From: Aphanothece sp. CMT-3BRIN-NPC111 | GTDB taxonomy: Bacteria > Cyanobacteriota > Cyanobacteriia > Cyanobacteriales > JAHHGU01 | NCBI GenBank assembly: GCA_019359765.1 | Contig: JAHHGU010000018.1 | Span: 1-64,000 of the forward strand | Direction: 5' to 3' | Length of the DNA: 64,000 nucleotides | In this document: positions 54,181 to 63,601 of the stretch, in pieces | Layout of the letters: every line of letters starts with the position of its first letter | Position numbering within the stretch: the first letter of the stretch is position 1 | Translations under genes and position numbers: made by a program | Notes under the pieces: generated by a model | What the model saw: the letters and a program-made list of their open reading frames with translations, nothing else | Told to the model about the DNA's origin: nothing | Databases searched by the model: none

Positions 54181-55875
54181 TTATTTGCCTTTAGCAGCAG
54201 CCTTTGCAGCTTTGGCAGCTTTCTTAGCAGCTTTTTCGGCGGCGAGCGCAGCTAATCTCGCTTGCTCTTTTTCCTCAGCAATTTTATCCAAGTAGTAATG
54301 ATAATCCCCTAGATAGATGCGGAATTCCCCGTCACGAATCTCAACAATTTTGTTAGCTACTTTGGAGATAAAATAGCGGTCGTGGGAGACGATTATTGCC
54401 GTACCATCATAGTTTTGGAGTGCTTCTTCCACCATTTCCTTGGCGGGGATATCCAGGTGATTGGTTGGTTCATCCAGAATTAGTAAATTAGCTGGACGCA
54501 AAAGCATTTTAGCGAGGGCTAAACGAGCCTTTTCTCCCCCACTCAGGGCTACAACTTTTTTAAGTACTGTGTCGCCACTAAATAGAAATCGTCCTAAAAG
54601 TGTACGAACTTCCTCATTTTTCCATTCTGGAACTTCGTCATGGATAGTTTCCATAACAGTTTTGTCCAAATCTAGTGCTTCAGCTTGATTTTGCTCAAAA
54701 TAGCCAGGGATGACGTTGTGGTTGCCCAATTTTACTGTGCCTTCTGTGGGCTTTTCCATACCCATAATCATGCGTAGCACAGTGGATTTCCCCGCACCGT
54801 TGGGACCGAGAAAGGCAATGCGATCGCCCCGTTCAATAAGCAGATCTGCCCCTAAGAATAGAATCTTGTCATCATAGCTATGCACTAAATCTTTAATTTC
54901 CACCACCTCACGACCACTCCGGGGCGCTGGGGGAAAGCGAAAGTGAAGATTTCTTAAAGAACCTGTTGGTGCTTCAATTCGCTCAATTTTATCTAGTTGT
55001 TTCTCGCGGCTTTTTGCTTGGGTGCTGCGGGTGGCGCTGGCACGAAAGCGATCCACAAATGTTTGCTGTTTTTCCAGTTCTTTTTGCTGGCGTTCATAAG
55101 CGCTTAGTTGGGCTTCTTGTGCCTCAGCTTTTTGTAGTAAATAAGCCGAGTAGTTGCCCAGGTAAGCGGTAGAAACACCGCGTTCAGTTTCCACGATCTG
55201 AGTGCAGAGGCGGTCGAGGAACTCCCGGTCATGGGAGACAATTACCATCGGGGTCATTAGCCCCTTAAGATATGTTTCCAGCCATTCAATTGTTTCTAGA
55301 TCCAGGTGGTTAGTAGGTTCGTCCAGCAGCAATAAGTCAGGTTTTTGTAGCAGGATCTTGCCCAAACTCATCCGCATCTGCCAGCCGCCACTAAAGGCAC
55401 TCACTAGGCGATCGCCATCTTCTTGCTCAAACCCCATTTCTGGCAAAATCTTCTCAATCTGTGATTCTAATCCGTAGCCATTCAACGCCTCGAACTGACG
55501 CTGTAGCTTATCCATTTTGTGGATTAGTTTGTCTAACTCCTCTGGCGTGGCGGTTTCCATCTCCCGATGTACCTGCGCCAGAGATTCATGCACAAAGTTT
55601 GCTTCCCCAAACGCCCGCCATAACTCTTCTTTGACTGTACGGGTGGGGTCTACCTTGAACTCTTGAGTTAGGTAAGCTATGTGTAAACTGGCAGGACGAA
55701 TGACTTCCCCAGCTGTCGGCTCAATCTCTCCGGCAATAATTTTCAGCTGGGTAGATTTGCCTGCACCGTTGACGCCGACTAAGCCAATGCGATCGCCAAC
55801 TTTGACTTCCCAGTTGACATTTTTGAGGACTTCTCCTGTAGGGTAAACTTTACTGATATGTTCGAGTCGCAGCAT
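54181..55875 (-). CDS. ABC-F family ATP-binding protein
   Basis: A 564-residue soluble protein with two ABC domains and no membrane part. Walker A sites are GVNGAGKST and GPNGAGKST; signatures are SGGWQMRMSLG and SGGEKARLALAK; each is followed by LLLDEPTNHLD / LILDEPTNHLD. A charged linker (about 235-295) joins the domains. ABC-F proteins act on ribosomes in translation control or antibiotic protection. The C-terminus is a Lys/Ala tail (KAAKKAAKAAKAAAKGK). Subgroup (EttA, Uup or other) not resolved. Confidence 0.92.
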   Translation of the reverse strand: MLRLEHISKVYPTGEVLKNVNWEVKVGDRIGLVGVNGAGKSTQLKIIAGEIEPTAGEVIRPASLHIAYLTQEFKVDPTRTVKEELWRAFGEANFVHESLAQVHREMETATPEELDKLIHKMDKLQRQFEALNGYGLESQIEKILPEMGFEQEDGDRLVSAFSGGWQMRMSLGKILLQKPDLLLLDEPTNHLDLETIEWLETYLKGLMTPMVIVSHDREFLDRLCTQIVETERGVSTAYLGNYSAYLLQKAEAQEAQLSAYERQQKELEKQQTFVDRFRASATRSTQAKSREKQLDKIERIEAPTGSLRNLHFRFPPAPRSGREVVEIKDLVHSYDDKILFLGADLLIERGDRIAFLGPNGAGKSTVLRMIMGMEKPTEGTVKLGNHNVIPGYFEQNQAEALDLDKTVMETIHDEVPEWKNEEVRTLLGRFLFSGDTVLKKVVALSGGEKARLALAKMLLRPANLLILDEPTNHLDIPAKEMVEEALQNYDGTAIIVSHDRYFISKVANKIVEIRDGEFRIYLGDYHYYLDKIAEEKEQARLAALAAEKAAKKAAKAAKAAAKGK

Positions 55876-56112
55876 TACGGTGTCTCCAAGGCAGCTGGGG
55901 TGAGGGCTAATTACTAGACTGCTGGCGATTAGTAGAGTTGCCAGCAGGCTTTATCAGGCAATATGGGGAATACCTCAGTCAATCTTAACGAAATTTAATT
56001 ATAAATTAAGTCATTGGTTCAACAAGATGACACCGAGTTAAAAAGGGGCGACTCAAGGTTCCCCCTTTTTAAGCAGGGCTGATTTACTGTCATGGTAGAA
56101 AAATTTATCAGT

Positions 56113-56245
56113 TGAGAAAACCTGGTTTGGGGGTTTCCTCCCAATCCACCCGTTGGGAGACGCGACCGTCCCCCAAACAGAGTCCGAAAGGTTTGGTCGG
56201 TTTGATGCTTATTTTCCTTTCTAGACAATAAAGTAGCCTCCCTTT
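56113..56245. repeat. GC-rich dispersed repeat, copy B (inverted loop)
   Basis: Related over its length to copy A at 37203-37335: TTTGGGGGTTTCCTCCCAA, CAGAGTCCGAAAGGTTTGG, TTTTCCTTTCTAGACAATAAAG. The central hairpin GGGAGAC-GCGACC-GTCCCCC (56155-56174) has the reverse-complement loop of copy A (GGTCGC). Confidence 0.7.
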
Positions 56246-56324
56246 TCGATAGGACTATTGCCTGCTTGTGATTAACATCACATAGTTAGGCTAGTCAAGT
56301 CACAAACACATTAATTAACATTTT

Positions 56325-56342
56325 GTTACATTTATTTACATA
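56325..56342 (+). promoter_or_regulatory. HLR1 (RpaB-binding) site before psb34
   Basis: GTTACATT-TA-TTTACATA is a perfect match to the HLR1 consensus as I remember it: two (G/T)TTACA(T/A)(T/A) direct repeats with a two-base gap. It ends 25 bases before the psb34 ATG, so it overlaps or closely flanks the core promoter. RpaB at such a position usually represses in low light. Confidence 0.7.
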
Positions 56343-56367
56343 AAGAAACAAGCAGGAGAAACAACAA

Positions 56368-56538
56368 ATGTATACAACTACTGATGAAAGAGGCATTCTC
56401 AATAACTACGCGGCTGAGCCAAAAATGTCTTATGCCGAATATCCTTCCGAGTTTCAGCGGCGTCGTTATGCTCTCCAAGGGGGATTAGCGTTCTTGTTAG
56501 TCGGCTTGTTGGTATTGACTGCTTTTGGTGTCAGCTAA
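56368..56538 (+). CDS. psb34: Psb34 (ssl1498-type) photosystem II assembly protein
   Basis: A 56-residue thylakoid protein: MYTTTDERGILNNYAAEPKM at the start and one membrane helix (GGLAFLLVGLLVLTAFGVS) at the end. The start and the RRxYALQGG stretch fit the Psb34/ssl1498 family, which binds photosystem II assembly intermediates and shares its N-terminus with Hlip proteins. An AGGAG site precedes the ATG by nine bases. It is followed 39 bases later by another small membrane-protein gene and controlled by an HLR1 site. Confidence 0.85.
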   Translation: MYTTTDERGILNNYAAEPKMSYAEYPSEFQRRRYALQGGLAFLLVGLLVLTAFGVS

Positions 56539-56577
56539 ACTATCGCGCTTGATTGCAAGAAACAAAGGAAAACGGCT

Positions 56578-56805
56578 ATGACTATTTTGATTGCTTTGTT
56601 TGTCGTCGCTTGGGTTGCTGCGGTGGTAATAGGCACACAGGCTTACTTCCGGGGTGAGCAGTCTAAGCCTATTCATGAACGCAACTGGCGTTCTCAGTCC
56701 TTTGAACAACTGGCTAAATCTATCACTGGTGCCGATATCAACTACTTAGAGCGTGTTCCAGCCTACAGTCTGGATGCTTATGCCAGCAAAAATTTACCTA
56801 ACTGA
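56578..56805 (+). CDS. Small single-helix protein, possibly photosystem II assembly factor Psb35
   Basis: A 75-residue protein with an N-terminal membrane helix (ILIALFVVAWVAAVVIGTQAY) and a hydrophilic tail (RNWRSQSFEQLAKSIT, then a Tyr-rich end). It looks like the conserved cyanobacterial protein described as Psb35, but I recall that only loosely. Its place 39 bases after psb34 in one transcript, ended by a strong terminator, supports a thylakoid role. Confidence 0.75.
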   Translation: MTILIALFVVAWVAAVVIGTQAYFRGEQSKPIHERNWRSQSFEQLAKSITGADINYLERVPAYSLDAYASKNLPN

Positions 56806-56831
56806 AATGTAAGTGCGATCGCATAGACAAC

Positions 56832-56860
56832 CCCCAGCCCGCAACTGGGGTTTTATTTTT
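56832..56860 (+). terminator. Terminator of the psb34 operon
   Basis: CCCCAG and CTGGGG enclose a seven-base loop, followed by TTTTATTTTTT. A textbook intrinsic terminator shape 26 bases after the second gene. Confidence 0.85.
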
Positions 56861-56952
56861 TAGTTAAATAAGCGGAATCCTGGCGATCTACCGCTCTGGG
56901 GAGTCGCCCTTGGCTATATGTGCTAAGCCCATGCCAAGGGCGATCGCACCTT

Positions 56953-56986
56953 ACTAAAAAAGCGAGGCACAAGTAAGTCCTCGCTT
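56953..56986 (-). terminator. Terminator of prfA and the ribosomal operon
   Basis: On the minus strand AAGCGAGG and CCTCGCTT form an 8-bp stem around 11 bases, followed by a run of T. It ends the leftward-reading super-operon. Confidence 0.75.
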
Positions 56987-57040
56987 GCAGCTAGTAAATT
57001 AATTAAACAGGCTAATTTAACAAGAAAAGAAAAAAGTCAA

Positions 57041-58150
57041 TTACACAGAGGTAGGAGTAGAAGTTGAAGCTGCCAACTCCGCTAAGCGTTCCTGCTGATC
57101 TTGGGAAATGCAAGCCTGAATTAGTGGGTCCAAATCGCCTTCTAGAACTGGATTCAGGCTAAAGTTTTGACCTAAGCGGTGGTCGGTGGCGCGGCTATCT
57201 TTGTAATTGTAGGTGCGAATTTTTTCTGATCGTGACCCGGTACCTACCTGCGATCGCCTCATCGAGGTCACCGCTTCCTGTTGCTCCCGTAGCTTCATCT
57301 CATAAAGCTTAGCGCGGAGAATTTGCATCGCCCGCTCTTTATTTTGTAGCTGACTTCGCTCTTCCGTACAGAAAATGCGAATTCCGGTGGGTTTGTGGAA
57401 AAGGTCAGCCGCTGTTTCCACCTTGTTGACATTTTGACCACCAGCACCACCAGACCTAGCGGTGCTCATTTCAATATCCTTCGGGTCGATATGTACCTCT
57501 ACTTCATCCACCTCCGGCATTACTGCCACCGTAGCCGTTGAAGTGTGAACCCGTCCGCCAGCTTCCGTCACTGGCACTCGCTGCACCCGATGCACACCTG
57601 CCTCAAACTTTAGCTTGCTATAAACCTTGTCGCCTTGAATTTCTAGAACGGCTTCTTTAAAGCCTCCCATCTCAGCTAGCGACTCACTAACCAGCTTCAC
57701 CTTCCAGTTTTGGTTTTCGGCATAGCGCGAGTACATCCGTATTAAATCACCTGCCCAGATACTGGCTTCATCGCCACCTGTGCCCGCGCGAATTTCCAGC
57801 ATGATGTTTTTGTCATCATTGGGATCACTCGGCAACAGCAAAATTTTCAGGCGCGTTTCTAGCTCCTGTAGCTTAGCGTCCAGTTCCTGAACTTCCAGCG
57901 CTGCCATCTGTTGCATTTCTAGATCGGCACCGGCTTCTTTATGTATCTGCCTTGCACCTGCTAAGTCTTCCTGAGTTGTTTTCCAGGTTTCATAGGTATT
58001 GACAACTTCTTCCAACGAGGAACGAGCTATTGCTACCCGTTGCATCTCTTGATGGTCATTAACAATATCAGGATCGGCAAGGCGTCGAGTCAACTCATGG
58101 AAGGTTTGCTCAACAGATTTTAGTTTTTCTAGCAGGTATGTTTCAGCCAT
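57041..58150 (-). CDS. prfA: Peptide chain release factor 1
   Basis: A 369-residue class I release factor recognising UAA and UAG. The codon-recognition tripeptide is PVT (in [12 protein letters not shown]), which marks RF1 rather than RF2. The GGQ loop ([14 protein letters not shown]) enters the peptidyl-transferase centre. It is the last gene of the leftward super-operon, 94 bases after rpmE. Confidence 0.96.
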   Translation of the reverse strand: MAETYLLEKLKSVEQTFHELTRRLADPDIVNDHQEMQRVAIARSSLEEVVNTYETWKTTQEDLAGARQIHKEAGADLEMQQMAALEVQELDAKLQELETRLKILLLPSDPNDDKNIMLEIRAGTGGDEASIWAGDLIRMYSRYAENQNWKVKLVSESLAEMGGFKEAVLEIQGDKVYSKLKFEAGVHRVQRVPVTEAGGRVHTSTATVAVMPEVDEVEVHIDPKDIEMSTARSGGAGGQNVNKVETAADLFHKPTGIRIFCTEERSQLQNKERAMQILRAKLYEMKLREQQEAVTSMRRSQVGTGSRSEKIRTYNYKDSRATDHRLGQNFSLNPVLEGDLDPLIQACISQDQQERLAELAASTSTPTSV

Positions 58151-58244
58151 GACAGCGATCGCTCCATAAAAACAGCAGGTTGCTGAGTGTTAATACTCAC
58201 GCGACCCAGCAGGCTGGGTCAGGTAATAACAGCAAGCAAACCCG

Positions 58245-58514
58245 CTATTGATCCGGTTGAGAACCAGAGGCATCTGCTGGAGCGGCGTCCGCTGGAGCGC
58301 CGTCCGCTTCCAACATGCCGTATTTCCGCAGGAAGCGCTCCACCCGTCCTTCGGTGTCAATAATTTTCTGGGTTCCAGTGTAAAAGGGGTGGTTGCCAGA
58401 CCAGACATCAACGTGCAGTTCCGGCTTAGTTGAGCCAACGGTCATAACTACTTCGCCGTTGCAGTAGACTTTTGCCTCTGGATACCACTTGGGGTGAATA
58501 TCAGCTTTAGCCAT
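58245..58514 (-). CDS. rpmE: 50S ribosomal protein L31
   Basis: An 89-residue L31 (MAKADIHPKWYPEAKVYCNG, HPFYTGTQK, FLRKYGML). Only one Cys of the zinc-type quartet is present, so it is a zinc-independent form. The final 18 residues (GAPADAAPADASGSQPDQ) are an Ala/Asp-rich tail beyond the normal end, coded by GC-rich near-repeats. Confidence 0.93.
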   Translation of the reverse strand: MAKADIHPKWYPEAKVYCNGEVVMTVGSTKPELHVDVWSGNHPFYTGTQKIIDTEGRVERFLRKYGMLEADGAPADAAPADASGSQPDQ

Positions 58515-58604
58515 AATTTTCCTCTTCTTGACAATCTTGCCAATCTATTGTATCAGATACACTTAATTACTTGATTAATAGTCTTTGGTTCTTTGGTAAA
58601 GTTA

Positions 58605-58678
58605 TGAGTTATAAGTTTTGAGTCTTGACTTAGAAAAAATTTATTTAATTCAAAACTCAAAACTCAAAACTCAAAACT
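58605..58678. repeat. Heptamer repeats forming an inverted pair between rpmE and rpsI
   Basis: AGTTATGAGTTATAAGTTTTGAG on the left and four CAAAACT units (58652-58678) on the right are complementary, so the transcript can fold into a long AT-rich hairpin inside the ribosomal operon. Confidence 0.6.
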
Positions 58679-58683
58679 GTATA

Positions 58684-59097
58684 TTAACGCTTCGAGTATT
58701 GTGGAGCCTTACGAGCTTTATGCAAGCCGTATTTCTTCCGTTCTTTTGCGCGTGGATCGCGGGTTAAGTAGCCTTCTACTTTTAAAGGCTTGCGGTTTTC
58801 TGGATCTAGCTGGCACAATGCTCTAGCTACTCCTAAACGAACCGCGTCAGATTGTCCAGTTAACCCGCCTCCATGAGCGTTGACCAGAATGTCATACTCG
58901 TTTTCCAGCCCCAATGTTTCTAAGGGAGCCTTAGCTGCGGAGATGTAACCGGGATTGAAGTTGAAGTAGTCGTCTCCAGGCCGCTTATTAACAATCATCT
59001 GACCGCTACCTGGAACTAGGCGCACCCGTGCCACTGCCGATTTACGACGACCTGTGCCCCAGTACATAGCTCTACCGCTCTGATCGGTTACTTGCAT
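58684..59097 (-). CDS. rpsI: 30S ribosomal protein S9
   Basis: A 137-residue S9 with the typical end [17 protein letters not shown], whose C-terminal Lys-Arg contacts the P-site tRNA. Marks are [16 protein letters not shown] and [20 protein letters not shown]. Its ATG overlaps the rplM stop (TAATG), so the two are translationally coupled. Confidence 0.96.
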   Translation of the reverse strand: MQVTDQSGRAMYWGTGRRKSAVARVRLVPGSGQMIVNKRPGDDYFNFNPGYISAAKAPLETLGLENEYDILVNAHGGGLTGQSDAVRLGVARALCQLDPENRKPLKVEGYLTRDPRAKERKKYGLHKARKAPQYSKR

Positions 59098-59552
59098 TAG
59101 TTTTCTGCTCCTGGAATAGTATTAATCTTGAGTTCTTGGGGTTGTTGCGCGTCGTGGGGATGGCTTGAACCTGCATAAACTTTCAGCTTGGTAAACAGCT
59201 GTCGGCCTAGAGAATTTTTGGGTAACATCCCCCGCACCGCCTGTTCGACAATTCGTTCTGGCAGACGATCTTGTAACTTGGCAAAAGTTTCGGTTTTCAT
59301 GCCGCCGGGACGCCCAGAATGACGGCGGTAAAGTTTTTGGCTGCGTTTTTTGCCAGTGACGGCTACTTTTTCAGCATTAACGACAATGACGAAGTCGCCA
59401 GTATCCATGTGGGGGGTAAAGGTGGGTTTATTTTTACCCCTCAGGATTGTGGCTATCTCAGTGGCTAAACGCCCTAGCCGCTGGTCGGCGGCATCAACGA
59501 CGTACCACTTGTGTTCTAGGGAGTTCTGAGGAGGGAGGTAGGTTTTGTTCAT
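59097..59552 (-). CDS. rplM: 50S ribosomal protein L13
   Basis: A 151-residue L13: [42 protein letters not shown] and [15 protein letters not shown]13 and S9 form a standard pair. The upstream gap to truA is 57 bases with TTAGTTG-type repeat sequence. Confidence 0.96.
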   Translation of the reverse strand: MNKTYLPPQNSLEHKWYVVDAADQRLGRLATEIATILRGKNKPTFTPHMDTGDFVIVVNAEKVAVTGKKRSQKLYRRHSGRPGGMKTETFAKLQDRLPERIVEQAVRGMLPKNSLGRQLFTKLKVYAGSSHPHDAQQPQELKINTIPGAEN

Positions 59553-59609
59553 TTTTTTTGTTAGTTGTTAGTTGTCATTGGTCATTGGTTAAGTGCTTTG
59601 GACTAAGGA

Positions 59610-60491
59610 CTAGGGGGCTGGCATGGGGACAGGTGGCTCGGCAAGGAGGAACTTCGGCTGCGTGTCAAACCAAGCTTCTGGGGGAAAAGGTGAGTCGGGG
59701 TAGCCCACGCGCAACAGGCACAGGCCCTTGGCAGGTGCAGCATATTTAACTTGATCCCGCTTCTCGTTCACCCACAGTTGGGTAAAATTCTCAGGCGAGC
59801 GCTCTTTTGTGCCTACCTGTACCAGCAATCCCACCAGCAGCCGCACCATGCCATATAAAAATCCGCTAGCCTGAATCTCAATATGAATAAATGAGCCTTG
59901 CCGCTGGCACTCGACCTCTTGAACATCTACCCATGAATGCGATCGCCCCGAATTAGAGCGGTGAAAAGCCGCCAGGTGGTGGCGACCAATCAGGGGGTCT
60001 AAGGCGGCCTGGATGAGTGATTCATCCAGCGGTGCATGATAATAATGCCAACTAAATGGTCGCACAAACAAGTTAGGCAGGGAGTCGGTATAGAGGGTGT
60101 ATCGATACCGCCGCCAACTGGCACAAAAACGGGCGTGCCAGGTGGGAGGCACTGATGCCGAGGCTCTGATCAGGATATCCTGGGGCAGCCGAGCGTTGAG
60201 TATCTTACTCCACCGTCCAGCTGGAATCGGACCTGTGGCGTCAAAGTGTGCCACTTGCGCTGCTGCATGAACACCGGTGTCAGTGCGACCAGCGCCGTGT
60301 AATGTCACCGGTCTATCCAGCACATTAGAGAGTGCTTTTTCTATCTCCTCTTGCACTGTACGCCCCTTCGCCTGTCTCTGCCAACCCTGAAAATGAGTGC
60401 CCAGGTATTGAATTACCAGGGCAACTCGCTGTGCCGATTTGGGGTTTAGGATTTGGGATTTTGGATTGCTGATCATAAATCTAAAATCCAC
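59610..60491 (-). CDS. truA: tRNA pseudouridine(38-40) synthase
   Basis: It makes pseudouridine at positions 38-40 of many tRNAs. The catalytic Asp lies in HGAGRTDTGVHAAAQVAHFD; other marks are YLGTHFQGWQRQ and EIQASGFLYGMVRLLVGLL. The first 20 residues (MDFRFMISNPKSQILNPKSA) are coded by degenerate GATTTTGG heptamers, as in coaX, and no standard start codon exists between the repeat and the conserved VALVIQYLGT, so the repeat is probably translated. It begins eight bases after rplQ. Confidence 0.94.
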   Translation of the reverse strand: MDFRFMISNPKSQILNPKSAQRVALVIQYLGTHFQGWQRQAKGRTVQEEIEKALSNVLDRPVTLHGAGRTDTGVHAAAQVAHFDATGPIPAGRWSKILNARLPQDILIRASASVPPTWHARFCASWRRYRYTLYTDSLPNLFVRPFSWHYYHAPLDESLIQAALDPLIGRHHLAAFHRSNSGRSHSWVDVQEVECQRQGSFIHIEIQASGFLYGMVRLLVGLLVQVGTKERSPENFTQLWVNEKRDQVKYAAPAKGLCLLRVGYPDSPFPPEAWFDTQPKFLLAEPPVPMPAP

Positions 60492-60499
60492 GCCTCAAA

Positions 60500-60850
60500 T
60501 TAGACCAGCTCGATAATAGCCATTTCCGCGTTATCTCCTCGGCGTCGCACGGTTCTGGCAATTCGGGTATATCCCCCGTTGCGATCGGCGTAGCGGCTGC
60601 CTACTTGCTCAAATAAGGCATGAACCAGCTGTTTATCGTAGATATAACCCAGCGCCTGACGCCGCGATGCCAGAGAGCCATCCTTAGCTAAGGAAACCAT
60701 CTTTTCTACTTCCGAGCGCACAGCTTTTGCCCGTGTTTTGGTGGTGGTGATCCGACCATGACGGATTAGCTCAGTTGCCAGTGCTCTGAGCAGGGCGCGG
60801 CGCTGGTCAGCTGGAAGCCCTAGTTTATTAATACGACGTCCATGACGCAT
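60500..60850 (-). CDS. rplQ: 50S ribosomal protein L17
   Basis: A 116-residue L17: [40 protein letters not shown] and [25 protein letters not shown]. Full length. It is between rpoA and truA in the usual order for cyanobacteria. Confidence 0.96.
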   Translation of the reverse strand: MRHGRRINKLGLPADQRRALLRALATELIRHGRITTTKTRAKAVRSEVEKMVSLAKDGSLASRRQALGYIYDKQLVHALFEQVGSRYADRNGGYTRIARTVRRRGDNAEMAIIELV

Positions 60851-60906
60851 CTTCCTTTATCTCCCTCTAAACTCCTAATTTGACTCTAATTGCCGCTTTA
60901 AAAGCT

Positions 60907-61854
60907 TCAGCTAGGTTTTGCGGACTTTTCGTGCGGTAGTGTAATCCCTAGGCGTTGCTGCAACGCTTCTATGACTTCTTCTGCGGACTTTTGACCAAAG
61001 TTTTTAATCTCCAGTAGGTCTTCCTGGCTATAATCCAGTAAGTCTGCCACTGAATTAATCTGCGCCCGCTTCAGACAGTTGTAGGCTCGCACCGACAGCT
61101 GCAATTCTTCTATGGGAATTTGACTGTTGGGATTGTCATCAGCTGGATAATCGTCTTTCATCGACTCCAGGCTGATATCTTTGAGGGGGCTGAACAGATC
61201 CACCAGTATATTGGCTGCTTCACTAAGTGCCTCTTGGGGGCGGATGCTGCCATTTGTCCAGATTTCTAGGAGCAGTCGATCTCTATCGAGGGAGCCGTCA
61301 AGGCGGGCATCCTCAACGCTGTAGTTCACCTTCTGCACAGGCATAAATACGGCATCAATCTGGAGAAAGTCTAAAGCACTTGCATCTTCACGGCTTCTAT
61401 CTACAGCTCGATACCCTTTCCCTTTCTCGATGCGAAACTCCATTTCCAGCCGTGCCCCCTCCGCCAAGGTGGCAACATATTGGTTGGGATCGACAATCTC
61501 CACTTCCGAGGGCAAGTCAAACTGAGTTGCTGTTACTCTGGATGGTCCTGTAACCGTTAATCTACCAATCTGGGGTTGAGCGGTATAGCTTTTGAGGACG
61601 ATTTCCTTCATGTTCAGCATGATTTCCAGGACGTCCTCTCGTACCCCTTCAATTGTGGCAAACTCGTGATTGACACCGGCGATGCGGACAGCCGTCACCG
61701 CCGCTCCTTCCAAGTTTGACAGTAGTATGCGCCTCAGCGCGTTGCCAACGGTCGTTCCTTGACCGCGTTCGAGAGGCTCTAGGACAAATTTGCTATATTG
61801 ACTCTGATTCTTCTCCGTCTTAGACTCTACACACTCGATCTGAAACTGCGCCAC
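60907..61854 (-). CDS. rpoA: DNA-directed RNA polymerase subunit alpha
   Basis: The alpha subunit: an N-terminal dimer domain (EPLERGQGTTVGNALRRILLSNLEG) and a C-terminal domain (about 245-315; LSVRAYNCLKRAQINSVADLL, EEVIEALQQRLGI) that touches promoter DNA and regulators. The start is GTG at 61854, reading VAQFQIECVES, with GGGAGG seven bases upstream; the longer frame to 61926 adds residues without a ribosome site. Length 315 residues is normal. Confidence 0.96.
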   Translation of the reverse strand: MAQFQIECVESKTEKNQSQYSKFVLEPLERGQGTTVGNALRRILLSNLEGAAVTAVRIAGVNHEFATIEGVREDVLEIMLNMKEIVLKSYTAQPQIGRLTVTGPSRVTATQFDLPSEVEIVDPNQYVATLAEGARLEMEFRIEKGKGYRAVDRSREDASALDFLQIDAVFMPVQKVNYSVEDARLDGSLDRDRLLLEIWTNGSIRPQEALSEAANILVDLFSPLKDISLESMKDDYPADDNPNSQIPIEELQLSVRAYNCLKRAQINSVADLLDYSQEDLLEIKNFGQKSAEEVIEALQQRLGITLPHEKSAKPS

Positions 61855-62000
61855 GGAGTTACCTCCCTTATTCATAGAACCCCACCGAAAGCACGCCCCA
61901 CGCTTGACTGGGCATTTTTTAAACAAAAAAATGCCTCTGTCAGCATGCTATATTCCGACACTTCAACTATTTGGACTTTTCCGCGAACTATTTAGCCGCC

Positions 62001-62024
62001 AGTAGCCAACTAGATTTGGCTACT
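62001..62024. promoter_or_regulatory. Perfect 9-bp hairpin between rpsK and rpoA
   Basis: AGTAGCCAA and TTGGCTACT surround a six-base loop in the 202-base gap before rpoA. No T-run on either side; it may be an RNA-processing or attenuation element. Confidence 0.45.
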
Positions 62025-62056
62025 CCTTCAGATGTCTTTTGGAAAAGAAATCTTAC

Positions 62057-62452
62057 CTATACTCGACGCCGCTTGGGAGGGCGACAGCCGTTATGAGGAA
62101 TTGGCGTCACATCGCGAATTAAGGTGATTTCAAGCCCTGAGCCTTGAAGCGATCGAATCGCAGTTTCTCGACCAGCACCTGGACCAGTAACCATCACTTC
62201 AAGCTGACGCATACCCTGATCCATGGCGCGGCGAGCGGCACTTTCAGCGGCGGTCTGTGCGGCAAAAGGGGTTCCTTTTTTAGCACCCTTAAAACCACTT
62301 GAGCCACTGGAGGCCCAAGATATGACATCTCCGCTGTTGTCAGAAATTGTGACGATGGTGTTGTTAAAAGTAGACTGAATGTAGGCTACTCCGTTAGGTA
62401 CATTGCGCTTTTGCTTTTTTGCACCGGTTTTTTTAGTAGGTTGTCGAGCCAT
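62057..62452 (-). CDS. rpsK: 30S ribosomal protein S11
   Basis: A 131-residue S11: [37 protein letters not shown] and [17 protein letters not shown] at the end. It lies 62 bases after rpsM. Confidence 0.97.
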   Translation of the reverse strand: MARQPTKKTGAKKQKRNVPNGVAYIQSTFNNTIVTISDNSGDVISWASSGSSGFKGAKKGTPFAAQTAAESAARRAMDQGMRQLEVMVTGPGAGRETAIRSLQGSGLEITLIRDVTPIPHNGCRPPKRRRV

Positions 62453-62514
62453 GTTGGTCTATTTGAAGATAGTGAAGTGATAATCGTGAAAGGCACCAAC
62501 TCATCGCCATGCAA

Positions 62515-62898
62515 TTACTTCTTACCTGGCGCTTTTTTCTTGCCAGCAACGGTACTACGCCGACCACGACGGGTTCTGGCGTTGGTACGTGTTCGCTGAC
62601 CGCGCACTGGTAACCCCAAGCGATGACGACGCCCTCGATAGGTGCCAATATCAATCAGGCGCTTGATGTTCATTGCCTCCCAGCGCCTTAAATCCCCTTC
62701 AATCTGATAAGTGGTTTCTACGGACTCCCGCAGAGTGGCAACTTCGGCATCAGTTAAGTCTTTGACCCGTGTGTCAGAATTGATTCCCGTTGTTGCCAAA
62801 ATCTTCTGGGATCGCGATAGCCCGATTCCATAGATATATGTCAGACCTATCTCGACGCGCTTGTCGCGAGGAAGGTCTACCCCAGCTATCCGTGCCAC
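62515..62898 (-). CDS. rpsM: 30S ribosomal protein S13
   Basis: A 127-residue S13: [32 protein letters not shown] and the basic end [29 protein letters not shown], which reaches the decoding centre. It begins 63 bases after rpmJ. Confidence 0.97.
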   Translation of the reverse strand: MARIAGVDLPRDKRVEIGLTYIYGIGLSRSQKILATTGINSDTRVKDLTDAEVATLRESVETTYQIEGDLRRWEAMNIKRLIDIGTYRGRRHRLGLPVRGQRTRTNARTRRGRRSTVAGKKKAPGKK

Positions 62899-62961
62899 GC
62901 TTTTTGTCTCCCTAGTTATGCGTTTGTGCTAATTAAGACAATTTCATTGATGGTAGGTTAG

Positions 62962-63075
62962 TTAACCCTGACGTTGCTTATGTTTTGGATTAGAGCAGAT
63001 GACCATGACCCTACCGCGACGCCTAATGACGCGGCATTTTTCACAAATTTTTCGGACGGATGCTCGAACTTTCAT
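62962..63075 (-). CDS. rpmJ: 50S ribosomal protein L36
   Basis: A 37-residue L36: [20 protein letters not shown] then [17 protein letters not shown]. The zinc ligands C11, C14, C27 and H32 are all present. Too short for ordinary gene finding, but the sequence and its place between infA and rpsM leave no doubt. Confidence 0.97.
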   Translation of the reverse strand: MKVRASVRKICEKCRVIRRRGRVMVICSNPKHKQRQG

Positions 63076-63180
63076 GCCTATTCTCGGCAACACTGCAAGC
63101 TCTGTATTATATCACTTTTTGGTTTTTGATGTCAGCAAGTTGAGGTTCACAAAATTTTATTTAGAAACCTTTGTTTAAGC

Positions 63181-63408
63181 TTACTTTTTGTTACGCAGAC
63201 GGTAAGTGATTCTGCCTTTTGTTAAGTCATAGGGGGTGAGTTCCACTTTGACGCGATCGCCTGGCAAAATTTTGATGTAGTTACGACGGATTTTGCCAGA
63301 GATATGGGCTAAAACATTAAACCCATTATCTAAATCCACGCGAAACATGGCGTTGGGCAGGGATTCTGTCACCGTGCCTTCCATTTCGATTAAATCTTGT
63401 TTAGCCAA
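63181..63408 (-). CDS. infA: Translation initiation factor IF-1
   Basis: A 75-residue OB-fold protein: [40 protein letters not shown] and [11 protein letters not shown]. It blocks the A site in initiation. Between adk and rpmJ. Confidence 0.97.
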   Translation of the reverse strand: MAKQDLIEMEGTVTESLPNAMFRVDLDNGFNVLAHISGKIRRNYIKILPGDRVKVELTPYDLTKGRITYRLRNKK

Positions 63409-63468
63409 TTTGTATTTACCTCAATTCATGCCAATGATTGGCTGGATGCCAACGAAACCCCACTCAAA

Positions 63469-63492
63469 GACACCCAGCGGCAGCAGGGTGTC
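63469..63492. promoter_or_regulatory. Hairpin between adk and infA
   Basis: GACACCC and GGGTGTC flank ten bases. The stem sits in the 193-base gap of the operon and has no T-run on the transcribed strand; its role is unknown. Confidence 0.35.
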
Positions 63493-63601
63493 GAGCAAGG
63501 GTTTATTACATATTTTATCAAAACTTTACCAAAAAGCCGTAGTAGACTGCAAATGTTCTACCACTAGATGTTTGGCAAAAGATGTCCTTAGGCAACTGAA
63601 A

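Noticed and set aside
61855..61926. Longer rpoA N-terminus
   Set aside because: The GGGAGG site lies inside this stretch and positions the GTG at 61854, which matches the usual family start.
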